The translations under genes were made by a program, and so were the position numbers. A stretch of 29,250 bases of DNA, from IMG/VR virus record IMGVR_UViG_3300030329_001971, positions 1-29,250 of that record; one strand, written 5' to 3'. Position 1 is the stretch's first letter. Every line of letters begins with the position of its first letter. The notes under the pieces are model-generated. The model ran no database searches and was not told the DNA's origin. It was given only the letters and a program-made list of their open reading frames with translations. Shown in pieces: positions 22,242 through 29,250 of the stretch. This DNA is from a virus.

Positions 22242-24208
22242 TAGGTCAGAAATTTTTAGATTTAATATTTAGGGTAAAAGCTGAAAAAGCAAAGAAAGAT
22301 ATAGATGAGGTTGGTACAGGCTTAAAGAAAGTAGGTATAGGGGGTAAAGTTGCAGCAGGTGGATTAAAAATGGTTGGTAGAGGTTTTCAGTTTGTGGGCA
22401 GGTCTATAAAGGCTGCAGGGATTGGCTTAATTGTTGCTTTAATGGCAAGTCTTACGCAGGTATTTACACAGAATCAGCAAGTAATGGATAAGTTTTCCAA
22501 GATGATGATAAAACTACAACCTATATTTAAGGGGTTAGGTGAGGTTATATCTGGTTTATTATCATACTTCCAAACTCTAATAGACTATGCCATACAAGCT
22601 ATTAATTTTTTTGGAGATTTATTGGGATTGGGAACAATAAATATAAAGCAAAACAATGAATTTGCAGACACTTTGGTAAGGCTACGAAATGAAGTGAAAT
22701 TAATGAACGCAGAATTAGCCTTAACGCAATTAGAATACCAAAAAGAAGCAGAAATACAAAGACAATTAAGAGATGATACCTCACTAACAATAGATGAAAG
22801 AATAAAGGCAAATGAAAGATTAGGAGAAGTATTAAAAGAGCAGATGGAAGTAGAAACAGAGGCTGCTAAACAGGCATTGGAATTAGCCGAGAAAGAGCTT
22901 TGGTTAGATTCAGACAATATAGACAAGCAGGTTGCTTTAATAGATGCTAAAGTAAAACTTGCTGAAATTGATGAAAGGATAACAAGCCAGAGGTCAGAAC
23001 AATTAACAAACTTAAACTCTTTAGAGCAAGAACGGATAGATTTACAGAAAACAGCAGATGAAGAAAGAGTATCACAATTAGAAAAACTTTTAAAATTACA
23101 GAACAAAGATTTAGACATAAAAGAGGAGATAAAAGGGTCTATAAATGAACAGCTTGATGCTGCCAAAGATGCTCATTTGGAAATTATGTCAATGCTTAAA
23201 AAAGAACTTTCAGCAAAACTATTAATTATTGAACAAGAACAAAAGGCAAGACAAGAATCCCTAACGGATAGGATATGGAATTTACACAATGAGTTAGATG
23301 AATTATTTAAGAAAGGTAGACAAGAAATGTATCCTGATTATATTCAAGAACAAATAAATGTAACTATAGCAGAAATAGAGAGGCTGGAATCTGAATCCGA
23401 TGAAATAAGGTCAGATTATAAAAAACATAGGGCTGATACAATGAATGAATTTAATCGTTTAATGAATGACCAAACTAAAGGTTTTAACCAAACTCAAGAA
23501 GATTTAGTATTACAAGCAGAGAAAAAGTTGAATGAGCATTTTGAAACAGCTAAACAAAAAGAGATTAGAGAAACGAAAGAGAAGTATGATGAGCTATATG
23601 GATTGGCAGAAAATAGTTTTTTTGATACTATGCGATTAAGGATAGAAGAAGCAGTAACTTTAAAGGCAATAGATGAAAAGTATGAGAATGAAAGACTTGC
23701 AGGTGTAAGGAAGTTTTATGCTCTTATGGAGAAGTTTGGAAAGGAACAAGCAAAGAAAGAAATAAAAATAGAAAAGAATAAACAAAAGCTAATTGCTCAA
23801 GGTGCTTCAGATTCTATGCAAAAAGCTGTAGCACTAACAGAACAAGGAACAGCATCATATAAGGCTTTAGCAAGTGCTGAAACAATTATGTCCACTTATT
23901 CTGCAGCTACTGCTGCCTTAAATACATATAAAGGAACTCCATTTGGCTGGATACAAGCAGGATTAATTATAGCCACAGGTGCTAAAAATTTAGCAGAAAT
24001 AGCAAAAACAAAAGTACCTGGCTCAACAGAAACAATCTCTGATACAGGTGGAAGTTTAGGTGGAGATATGTCAGGGGATGTTCCAGGTGGAATAGTTGGA
24101 CAATTAGGCGATATTGATTCCCCACCAATACAAGCGTATGTAGTAGAATCAGATATTAGTACAGCTCAAACACTACAGGGAGAGATTAATACACAGGCGA
24201 CCCTGTAA
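22238..24208 (+). CDS. Tape measure protein
   Basis: A 656-residue protein. A Gly/Ala-rich N-terminal part (about 25-75) contains a hydrophobic stretch (AAGIGLIVALMASL). A long charged coiled-coil region follows (about 140-530, Glu/Lys/Gln/Leu-rich). The C-terminal block reads SAETIMSTYSAATAALNTYK, GWIQAGLIIATGAKNLAEIA, then KVPG and a Gly/Ser-rich end, as usual in tape measure proteins of Bacteroidetes phages. The coiled-coil length sets tail length; at about 0.15 nm per residue it suggests a siphovirus tail near 100 nm. It follows the hub, an inverted order against most siphoviruses. Confidence 0.85.
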   Translation: MIGQKFLDLIFRVKAEKAKKDIDEVGTGLKKVGIGGKVAAGGLKMVGRGFQFVGRSIKAAGIGLIVALMASLTQVFTQNQQVMDKFSKMMIKLQPIFKGLGEVISGLLSYFQTLIDYAIQAINFFGDLLGLGTINIKQNNEFADTLVRLRNEVKLMNAELALTQLEYQKEAEIQRQLRDDTSLTIDERIKANERLGEVLKEQMEVETEAAKQALELAEKELWLDSDNIDKQVALIDAKVKLAEIDERITSQRSEQLTNLNSLEQERIDLQKTADEERVSQLEKLLKLQNKDLDIKEEIKGSINEQLDAAKDAHLEIMSMLKKELSAKLLIIEQEQKARQESLTDRIWNLHNELDELFKKGRQEMYPDYIQEQINVTIAEIERLESESDEIRSDYKKHRADTMNEFNRLMNDQTKGFNQTQEDLVLQAEKKLNEHFETAKQKEIRETKEKYDELYGLAENSFFDTMRLRIEEAVTLKAIDEKYENERLAGVRKFYALMEKFGKEQAKKEIKIEKNKQKLIAQGASDSMQKAVALTEQGTASYKALASAETIMSTYSAATAALNTYKGTPFGWIQAGLIIATGAKNLAEIAKTKVPGSTETISDTGGSLGGDMSGDVPGGIVGQLGDIDSPPIQAYVVESDISTAQTLQGEINTQATL

Positions 24209-24241
24209 ACAAAATATTAACTTTTAATATATAATAATACA

Positions 24242-25048
24242 ATGGCAGAAAAAAAAGTAAAAAGATTAGTAGAATTAATCATAGATGAAGAATCAGAAAG
24301 GTTTGGAGTAGAGGCAATCAGCCTCGTTGAATTTCCAGCCATAGAAGAAAATTGGGTATTCTTCAATAAAGACAATTTCCTATCGTTAGCAAAATTAGAT
24401 GAAGAAAAGAAAACCCTCGTGGGTGCTGTTCTCATTCCTGAAAAAGAAATACCGAGATTTGACCAAGAAGAAAATGAAGAGTATGTAGTGTATTTTAGTA
24501 AAGAAACTATTAAACAAGCACAGGAGTTATTTATGAGCAGTTTAAGAAACAATAGTGCTACTTACGAGCATAAGCTACCTATTGATGGATTAAGCGTTGT
24601 AGAGAGCTGGATTAAGGAAGATGAAAAATATGACAAATCCTCACAATTTGGATTTGAGAAAATGCCTACAGGAACTTGGTTCGTAAAAATGAAAGTGAAT
24701 AATGATGAGGTTTGGGAAAAAGTAAAAAATAAAGAAGTAAGAGGATTTAGTATTGAGGGGTACTTTACAGACAAACTAATTGAGGCTTCTAAAAAGAAGA
24801 AATATAAAAAGAAAAAGAAATACACAAAAGAAGATGTACTATCTGATGAAGATTTATTAGATAGAATAAGAATGATTATAGCTCAAGATGAAAAAGACCA
24901 ATTTGAGCTAATGAAAGAATACATTACAAAAAGGGCGTTAGCTAAATATCCTTGGAAGCAATGTATCGCTGATATGAAAAAAAAGTATGGAGAAAAGTCT
25001 GCTGCTAAAATCTGTTCGGCAATAAAAAGGGGTACTATAAATAGGTAG
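24242..25048 (+). CDS. Prohead protease, XkdF-like, with a C-terminal Cys-containing helical domain
   Basis: A 268-residue protein. Residues about 55-175 form an XkdF-like prohead protease: VGAVLIPEKEIPRF, YFSKETIKQAQELFM, YEHKLPIDGLSVVESW with a candidate catalytic His 110, GTWFVKMKV, and EVRGFSIEGYF with candidate Ser 170. A Lys-rich linker (about 183-196) leads to a C-terminal domain, YPWKQCIADMKKKYGEKSAA followed by KICSAIKRG. The neighbours are the scaffold and capsid genes, as expected for capsid maturation. A TATATAATA-type element lies just upstream (24225-24236). Confidence 0.75.
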   Translation: MAEKKVKRLVELIIDEESERFGVEAISLVEFPAIEENWVFFNKDNFLSLAKLDEEKKTLVGAVLIPEKEIPRFDQEENEEYVVYFSKETIKQAQELFMSSLRNNSATYEHKLPIDGLSVVESWIKEDEKYDKSSQFGFEKMPTGTWFVKMKVNNDEVWEKVKNKEVRGFSIEGYFTDKLIEASKKKKYKKKKKYTKEDVLSDEDLLDRIRMIIAQDEKDQFELMKEYITKRALAKYPWKQCIADMKKKYGEKSAAKICSAIKRGTINR

Positions 25049-25100
25049 CCTGTAAACAAATATAAATTTAATTATATATAATTATAAAATCTCTTATACA

Positions 25101-25754
25101 ATGAAAGAAACATTAGAAAAAATCAAAACTTTATTGTCTATTGATAATAAAGAATCTAAAGAAGTTAAAATGTATGCCGAAATGATATTAGATGATGGCA
25201 GAGTTGTAGCTACTGAAGATGAACAATTTATGATTGGCTCTGAAGTCTTTGTAGTAAATGATGATGGCGATGCAAGTCCTTTGTCAGCAGGTTCATATAC
25301 TATGGAAGATGGAGCAAAATTAACCATTGATGATAATGGCAAAATCTTGGATATGGGCGAAGAAAAAGAAGCTGAAGATGTAGAAGCATCGGAAGAAAAA
25401 GAAGAAATGGCAGAAGAAGCAGATGTAGCAGATTGGAAAGGTATGGAAATAAGAATCAAAAACCTTGAAGATGCTGTAGCTGATTTAAAAGCAGATAAAG
25501 AAAATATGTCTGTGGAAACTGAAGAATCAGTTGAAGAAGAAGTTGCTGAAGATGAAAAAGTTGAAATGTCTAAAGATATGGTAACAAGTTTAGTGGAAGA
25601 AATAGAACACTTAAAAACGAAATTATCAGAAATGGAAGAAACACCAGGAGCAGAGGGCTTTGCTCACAATCCTGAAACAAACACTAAATCTAAAGTGGAT
25701 TTAGCAAAAATGTCAGTTAAAGAAAGAACTGCATATTACATTAATAATAAATAA
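25101..25754 (+). CDS. Capsid scaffold protein, putative
   Basis: A 217-residue strongly acidic protein. The N-terminal part has a small beta domain (YAEMILDDGRVVATEDEQFM, VFVVNDDGDASPLSAGSYTM). Glu-rich stretches and coiled coils follow (IKNLEDAVADLKADK; LVEEIEHLKTKLSEMEE), and a conserved end (SVKERTAYYINNK). Composition and its place between protease and major capsid gene fit a scaffold that is removed by the protease. A TATATAATTA element (25071-25084) lies 16 bases upstream. Confidence 0.65.
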   Translation: MKETLEKIKTLLSIDNKESKEVKMYAEMILDDGRVVATEDEQFMIGSEVFVVNDDGDASPLSAGSYTMEDGAKLTIDDNGKILDMGEEKEAEDVEASEEKEEMAEEADVADWKGMEIRIKNLEDAVADLKADKENMSVETEESVEEEVAEDEKVEMSKDMVTSLVEEIEHLKTKLSEMEETPGAEGFAHNPETNTKSKVDLAKMSVKERTAYYINNK

Positions 25755-25770
25755 TTTTAAAAATAAAAAA

Positions 25771-26748
25771 ATGGCAAATAAATATAATTTAAGCAAAGAA
25801 TATCAATTTGATATTGATGTTTCAGCGTACACTTCGTATGTTGGTAAATTAGCATTACCTTATGTAACTGCAGCAGTTAAGAGTCCTGACACTATTGCAA
25901 AGGGTTATGTTAGAACTATAGATGGACTAAATAAATCAGCAAGAATTACTAATCTTGGTATTGATGACCCTGTGGTTGCTGCAGCTTGTGCTTTTTCATC
26001 AAGTAATGACACATCTCTTACAGAGCAAGTTCTTACACTTACTGATTTAAAAGTAAATGAGGAAATTTGTAGGGGTACAGTTTTTCCTACTTGGGTTGGC
26101 GAAAATATGGATAGAAATGGAAACCTACCAGGAACTTTTCAAGACTTTTTATTGTCTTCAGTTGCTGCAAAAGCAGGGGAGCAAATAGAAAATATGATTT
26201 GGAAAGGCTCATCACCTTTTGGAATAGGCTTCCAATCAAATGATGGTACTTTAGATGAAACAGGAGCAGATGCTTCGGCTTGTGCAGGTTTTCACGAAGT
26301 TGATTTAGATGGAGCTATTTCTACTTCTGATATATTAGATGATTTAGGAGCAGTTTACAATTCTGTTGTAGCTAACGCTTCAGGTATGTTAAGCAAACCA
26401 GGTTTTGGATTTTATATGAATCAAAAAACTTACGCTATATATGCTCAAAAATTAGCTTCTGCAACTACATATCAACAAGTAGGTGCTGCAGGTACATTTA
26501 CAGGATTAACTTATATGGGCTTCCCTATCTATGTTTGTCCTGGAATGTTTAATGATACAATTATAGCTACTTATCCTGAAAATTTAGTTGTGGGTATGAA
26601 TGCTGCTACTGATTATACAGAAGTATCTATTATTCCAACTTATCAGTATGATGGTTCAGACAATATAAGAATTGTAATGAACTTTGCTATGGGTGTACAG
26701 ACTGCTGTGGCAGCAGATGGTGTGTATGCAACTTCAGTTTGGACATAG
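25771..26748 (+). CDS. Major capsid protein
   Basis: A 325-residue protein with the HK97-like pattern: an N-terminal arm, a conserved domain with many small residues, and a C-terminal DNIRIVMNFAMGVQTAVAAD strand pattern typical of the end of the capsid P domain. It directly follows the scaffold (16 bases) and is followed by an intrinsic terminator, as expected for an abundant virion protein. It is numbered from the ATG in an A-rich leader. No cross-link site could be judged by eye. Confidence 0.75.
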   Translation: MANKYNLSKEYQFDIDVSAYTSYVGKLALPYVTAAVKSPDTIAKGYVRTIDGLNKSARITNLGIDDPVVAAACAFSSSNDTSLTEQVLTLTDLKVNEEICRGTVFPTWVGENMDRNGNLPGTFQDFLLSSVAAKAGEQIENMIWKGSSPFGIGFQSNDGTLDETGADASACAGFHEVDLDGAISTSDILDDLGAVYNSVVANASGMLSKPGFGFYMNQKTYAIYAQKLASATTYQQVGAAGTFTGLTYMGFPIYVCPGMFNDTIIATYPENLVVGMNAATDYTEVSIIPTYQYDGSDNIRIVMNFAMGVQTAVAADGVYATSVWT

Positions 26749-26764
26749 TAGATAGATAATTAAT

Positions 26765-26788
26765 GGGGGTTGAAATATACCCCCTTTT
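26765..26788 (+). terminator. Rho-independent terminator after the major capsid gene
   Basis: GGGGGT (26765-26770) pairs with ACCCCC (26779-26784) across an 8-nt loop, followed by TTTT. The short T tract suggests partial termination; only 26 bases remain before the next gene, which is probably fed by readthrough. Confidence 0.7.
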
Positions 26789-26814
26789 ATTAACAATAAT
26801 AAAACTAAAATAAA

Positions 26815-27420
26815 ATGGCTTGTAATTTAACACGAGGTTTATTGGTGGACTGCAAGGACCAGATAGGTGGCTTGAAGAAAATATTCTTTACTCAATCTTA
26901 TTGTTCTGATATTAGAGCAAGTGCTACATTTAATGGCACTAATGTTCTACAAATGGACACAGCAGGGTTTGCGAATTGGGATATATATGGTGGTAGTACA
27001 GTAAATGTATATCAATATGACTTACGACCTAATCTATCTTCAGTAACAGTAAATATCAACAGCGACCCAGCAACAGGAACTACTTTCTTTGAGCAAACTT
27101 TATCTCTTACGCTACAGAAATTATCAGTAGCACAAACAAATGAGTTAAAGTTAATCTCTTACAATCGTTCTCAAATATTTGTACTTGATAATAATGATAA
27201 TGTATTCTTATTAGGTATGGACAATGGTTGTGATATATCAGGGGGTACAGTTGTAACAGGTGCTGCTAAAGGCGATATGTCAGGATATACTTTAGAAATA
27301 AGAGCAGAAGAAAAAGACCCATTAATTTGGTTGCCTGCAACAGCAGGAGGTGGAACTGCTAAATATCCATTTGATGGATTATCTGATGAGGCTGCACTTA
27401 ACATAGCAGTAGGAACATAA
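26815..27420 (+). CDS. Probable tail tube or other abundant structural protein
   Basis: A 201-residue protein. The start MACNLTRGLLVDCKDQIGGL, a middle part EQTLSLTLQKLSVAQTNELK, and IFVLDNNDNVFLLGMDNGCD followed by SGGTVVTGAAKGDMSGYTLE form a pattern I associate with a conserved beta-type virion protein in Bacteroidetes phages, probably the tail tube. The pattern of a strand-rich body with a late 'G-D-x-x-G-Y' turn fits. It is next to the capsid gene and ends before a strong terminator. Role is inferred, not proven. Confidence 0.5.
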   Translation: MACNLTRGLLVDCKDQIGGLKKIFFTQSYCSDIRASATFNGTNVLQMDTAGFANWDIYGGSTVNVYQYDLRPNLSSVTVNINSDPATGTTFFEQTLSLTLQKLSVAQTNELKLISYNRSQIFVLDNNDNVFLLGMDNGCDISGGTVVTGAAKGDMSGYTLEIRAEEKDPLIWLPATAGGGTAKYPFDGLSDEAALNIAVGT

Positions 27421-27443
27421 TTAATAAATCGTTACTCAAAAAG

Positions 27444-27469
27444 AAAGGGGCTTAATTGCCCCTTTTTTT
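27444..27469. terminator. Bidirectional intrinsic terminator between convergent genes
   Basis: AAAGGGGC (27444-27451) pairs perfectly with GCCCCTTT (27458-27465) around a 6-nt loop. The + strand has a T run to 27469 and the minus strand a T-rich run (complement of 27439-27446). It ends the + strand gene at 27420 and, on the other strand, the gene that stops at 27473. Confidence 0.88.
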
Positions 27470-27472
27470 GTT

Positions 27473-27691
27473 TTAATTAATTTCTATTACTTGATAAGGT
27501 TCTACACCTGTCCAACCTGTACCCGAACCTACTTTATTTACATTATAAATAGTTATACCGTTACATTGAACGTAAACTATTTGGACTTTTCTGGTAAATG
27601 TTTGTCCATTCAATTCAAAAACAATTTTTTGTCCTTGTTTAATATTTAACGAATTATATTTACCAAATGTATTATTATTTTGTGTTTCCAT
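27473..27691 (-). CDS. Only minus-strand gene: small beta-rich protein of unknown function
   Basis: A 72-residue protein, mostly beta by pattern (KIVFELNGQTFTRKVQIVYV, then ITIYNVNKVGSGTGW). No family recognised. It is the sole minus-strand gene and sits within the morphogenesis region. The start is the ATG within ACTAAAAGAGAAAATG, identical over 16 bases to the leader of the 6787 early gene. A TATATTTG -7 box lies about 29 bases upstream and a shared terminator lies just after the stop. These features fit an independently expressed 'moron' type gene, active early or in isolation. Confidence 0.6.
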   Translation of the reverse strand: METQNNNTFGKYNSLNIKQGQKIVFELNGQTFTRKVQIVYVQCNGITIYNVNKVGSGTGWTGVEPYQVIEIN

Positions 27692-27720
27692 TTTCTCTTT
27701 TAGTATTAGTTAATAATAAT

Positions 27721-27728
27721 CAAATATA
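27721..27728 (-). promoter_or_regulatory. -7 box (TATATTTG) for the minus-strand gene
   Basis: On the minus strand this reads TATATTTG, an exact match to TAnnTTTG and identical to the -7 box of the 6684-6714 promoter. No clear -33 TTTG was found at the expected distance, so strength is uncertain. Confidence 0.5.
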
Positions 27729-27778
27729 TAAAAAATATTTTATATTCTACTATATTTTATAAAGTTTTTTTTATAAAA
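27726..27778. repeat. Two A/T-only inverted repeats in the divergent gap
   Basis: ATATAAAA (27726-27733) is mirrored by TTTTATAT (27738-27745), and TTTTATAAA (27755-27763) by TTTATAAAA (27770-27778). They occupy the 143-base gap between the minus-strand gene and the 27835 gene and could be operators or weak hairpins. No gene was seen in this gap. Confidence 0.3.
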
Positions 27779-27834
27779 AGTGCAAGTAAAAACGAATTAC
27801 AACTATTTATATATAATATTAAATAACAAATATT

Positions 27835-28038
27835 ATGGCTTGGAAAGTAAAAGAACAATACAAAGACTATAAACCATTAAATATGAATTTGGCTTATGGT
27901 CAATTAAGACCTCATCAAATAGAAAATTTATCTGATGAAGTAAAAGAGCAGTATTTTGAACAAGATACTCCTAAACCAAAAAAGAAAAAAAAAGAAGTTA
28001 AAATAGAAACAGATTCCTATAATGACTACACAGACTAA
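27835..28038 (+). CDS. Small virion-region protein
   Basis: A 67-residue protein with an N-terminal part AWKVKEQYKDYKPLNMNLAY, then QIENLSDEVKEQYFEQ, and a Lys-rich end (PKPKKKKKEVK). The N-terminal pattern resembles small proteins next to portal and capsid genes in Bacteroidetes phages. It follows the TATATAATATT element at 27806-27820 and overlaps the next small gene by 17 bases. Confidence 0.5.
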   Translation: MAWKVKEQYKDYKPLNMNLAYGQLRPHQIENLSDEVKEQYFEQDTPKPKKKKKEVKIETDSYNDYTD

Positions 28039-28156
28039 AATAATTGATGAAGACATTTTTAAAGAGTTTGAAGATAAATTAAATCTTCTAACAGATGATA
28101 TGGAAAGAAGGATATTAGCAACTGAATATTTTAATAAAATTTGGATAGATAAATGA
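28022..28156 (+). CDS. Small 44-residue acidic helical protein
   Basis: A short ORF that overlaps the previous gene by 17 bases and ends in an ATGA overlap with the next. The product is helical and acidic (IIDEDIFKEFEDKLNLLTDD, then MERRILATEYFNKIWIDK). Coupling on both sides supports translation. Function unknown. Confidence 0.5.
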   Translation: MTTQTKIIDEDIFKEFEDKLNLLTDDMERRILATEYFNKIWIDK

Positions 28157-28770
28157 TTAATCAAGAGTGGACAACAGGAGCTTCTAATCCAAGCGTAATA
28201 AATTTACGCATAAATATATCTTCTTATATAGATGATAGCACTATTAGTGGCAAATTTATTATACTTAAATTTAGAGGTAGAAAAACTAACTTTCAAAGAA
28301 GTTGTGTGGCTATACCCAGCAATGGTTCTTATAGTTCTCCTACTTATGATAACAATAGTAGATATTGGACACTTACATTTAAAGACTATTATCCTGGAGC
28401 TGATTATACTCCAGGTGGTTCGTTTAATGTAGATACAAGCGTTAAAAGATTGTTAGGCATAATGGTATTGCCTTCAGATGAGATTTATGATATAACTTAT
28501 TGGTATAACTCCTCTTGGGCAACTAATTTAGGTACAGGCTCTGCAGCTGTGGAGATAACTGGAATATCCTCTATACTTAATGTGAGAACTGACCCAGCAG
28601 TATTTACAGCTAATCCAGGAGCAGCAGCGTTATCATATTATACTGAATACACAGAAAATGATTTATCAAGTGTGGATATGAGTGCAGATGGTTTACCTGC
28701 TTCAGCTTCAGTAGATAATAGAGATGTACAATATGGAGTACAAACTTGGACACCTAATTACAGCAATTAA
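28153..28770 (+). CDS. Structural protein of unknown role upstream of the portal
   Basis: A 205-residue Ser/Thr/Tyr/Asn-rich beta-type protein (VINLRINISSYIDD, FIILKFRGRKTNFQ, YWTLTFKDYYPGADY, LLGIMVLPSDEIYDITYW). No catalytic motif. It ends in a TAATG overlap with the portal start, so it is probably co-translated with it. A minor virion or appendage protein is the best guess. Confidence 0.4.
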   Translation: MINQEWTTGASNPSVINLRINISSYIDDSTISGKFIILKFRGRKTNFQRSCVAIPSNGSYSSPTYDNNSRYWTLTFKDYYPGADYTPGGSFNVDTSVKRLLGIMVLPSDEIYDITYWYNSSWATNLGTGSAAVEITGISSILNVRTDPAVFTANPGAAALSYYTEYTENDLSSVDMSADGLPASASVDNRDVQYGVQTWTPNYSN

Positions 28771-29250
28771 TGAAAAAGAAAAATAACACAGAAATATCAG
28801 TAATACATTTAGCAGAGTTTAATCTACCTGAAGTTACTGAAACAGCAAATAAAGATTGGATTCAATTTGGTACAGATAATATGTACCCACAATACCTACT
28901 TGAATTATATAATGGTAGTAGTATTAATAATGCTATTATAAAAGGGGTTTCAGCTATGATTTATGGCGAGGGATTAGAGGCTACTGATAGAGAGGATAGT
29001 GATGAGCATAAAGAACAATGGTTACGATTAACCTCACTACTTGGACATTCACAAAAAGACCTTTTAAAATGCTTGGCTTTTGATTTAAAGCTATTTGGGA
29101 TGTGTTATGTAAACACGATATGGAATAAGCCAAGAACAAAGATAGTGGAAATGTATCACATTCCAGCACAATATATAAGAAGTGGAAAAACTGATGGATA
29201 TGGAAATGTAAATGAGTATTACTATTCAGCAGATTGGACTAATACCAGAA
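28770..29250 (+). CDS. Phage portal protein, N-terminal part (continues at base 1)
   Basis: The frame starts at the ATG at 28770, coupled to the previous gene (TAATG), and runs open to the end of the window: TDNMYPQYLLELYNGSSINN, then AIIKGVSAMIYGEGLEA and LFGMCYVNTIW. This is the typical start of Bacteroidetes phage portals (N-M-Y-P-Q, then a helix with I-K-G). Residues from 120 on repeat the protein encoded at base 1, so 28770-29126 plus 1-1476 forms the full 610-residue portal. In this copy a Lys of the left copy is Asn. Confidence 0.8.
   Translation, partial: MKKKNNTEISVIHLAEFNLPEVTETANKDWIQFGTDNMYPQYLLELYNGSSINNAIIKGVSAMIYGEGLEATDREDSDEHKEQWLRLTSLLGHSQKDLLKCLAFDLKLFGMCYVNTIWNKPRTKIVEMYHIPAQYIRSGKTDGYGNVNEYYYSADWTNTR
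29127..29250. repeat. Right copy of the 124-bp terminal direct repeat
   Basis: Matches bases 1-124 at 122 positions. It joins the ends of a circular or terminally redundant genome within the portal gene. The two mismatches (GGAAATG here, GGTAAAG on the left) could equally be one T displaced by three bases. Confidence 0.93.

Noticed and set aside
22585-23166. A 193-codon minus-strand ORF inside the tape measure gene
   Set aside because: It is the antisense of a coiled-coil coding region; its Ser/Phe/Cys-rich product is the expected mirror of Glu/Lys/Gln/Ala codons, with no promoter or leader.
1-29250. tRNA genes, CRISPR arrays or IS elements
   Set aside because: No cloverleaf-like T-arm/anticodon pattern, no regularly spaced repeats and no transposase were seen on either strand; small tRNA-like structures could still be missed by eye.

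Overview
The window is almost certainly one complete genome of a small tailed (siphovirus-like) phage of a Bacteroidetes host, most likely a marine flavobacterium, opened inside the portal gene. The first and last 124 bases are near-identical direct repeats with two mismatches, and the portal reading frame runs across the junction without a break. The unique circular or circularly permuted length is therefore about 29,126 bp. Host evidence: low GC; A-rich start leaders without Shine-Dalgarno sites; a good Bacteroidetes-type promoter (TTTG, 19 nt, TAnnTTTG); flavobacterial-style signal peptides; and a C-terminus resembling a type IX secretion sorting tail. All genes but one are on the + strand, tightly packed, with many ATGA and TAATG overlaps. 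No tRNA, CRISPR array, IS element or integrase was seen.

Layout: (1) 1-2664: portal 3' part, connector-like protein and a possible fibre protein. (2) 2664-5895: an envelope-directed cassette holding a secreted beta-barrel-like protein, a secreted protein with an LDL-receptor class A-like motif and sorting-tail-like end, two small membrane proteins, a secreted thioredoxin-fold protein without CXXC, an M15 peptidase endolysin and a holin-like protein. (3) 5889-6635: a calcineurin-like phosphoesterase whose start is unclear. (4) 6684-13697: the early/replication region behind the 6684-6714 promoter. It holds small unknown proteins, an XRE-type regulator, an SSB-like protein, a replication initiator, a Dam-like protein with an altered catalytic motif, a VRR-NUC nuclease, a sigma-like protein, a cysteine-rich protein, an HNH nuclease and a ParB-methyltransferase fusion. 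(5) 13694-24208: terminase subunits, then tail genes including a chaperone with a classic -1 frameshift site, a 1168-residue baseplate/hub-like protein and the tape measure. (6) 24242-27420: prohead protease, scaffold, major capsid and a probable tail tube protein. (7) 27473-27691: the only minus-strand gene, with its own -7 box and a shared bidirectional terminator. (8) 27835-29250: small virion-region genes leading into the portal.

No DNA polymerase or helicase was found, so the phage probably recruits the host replisome through its initiator. A TAnnTTTG promoter before the early genes, TATATA-type elements before several late genes, and a sigma-like protein between them together suggest, but do not prove, a temporal switch. 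Most assignments rest on motifs and gene order read by eye; no database search was run.
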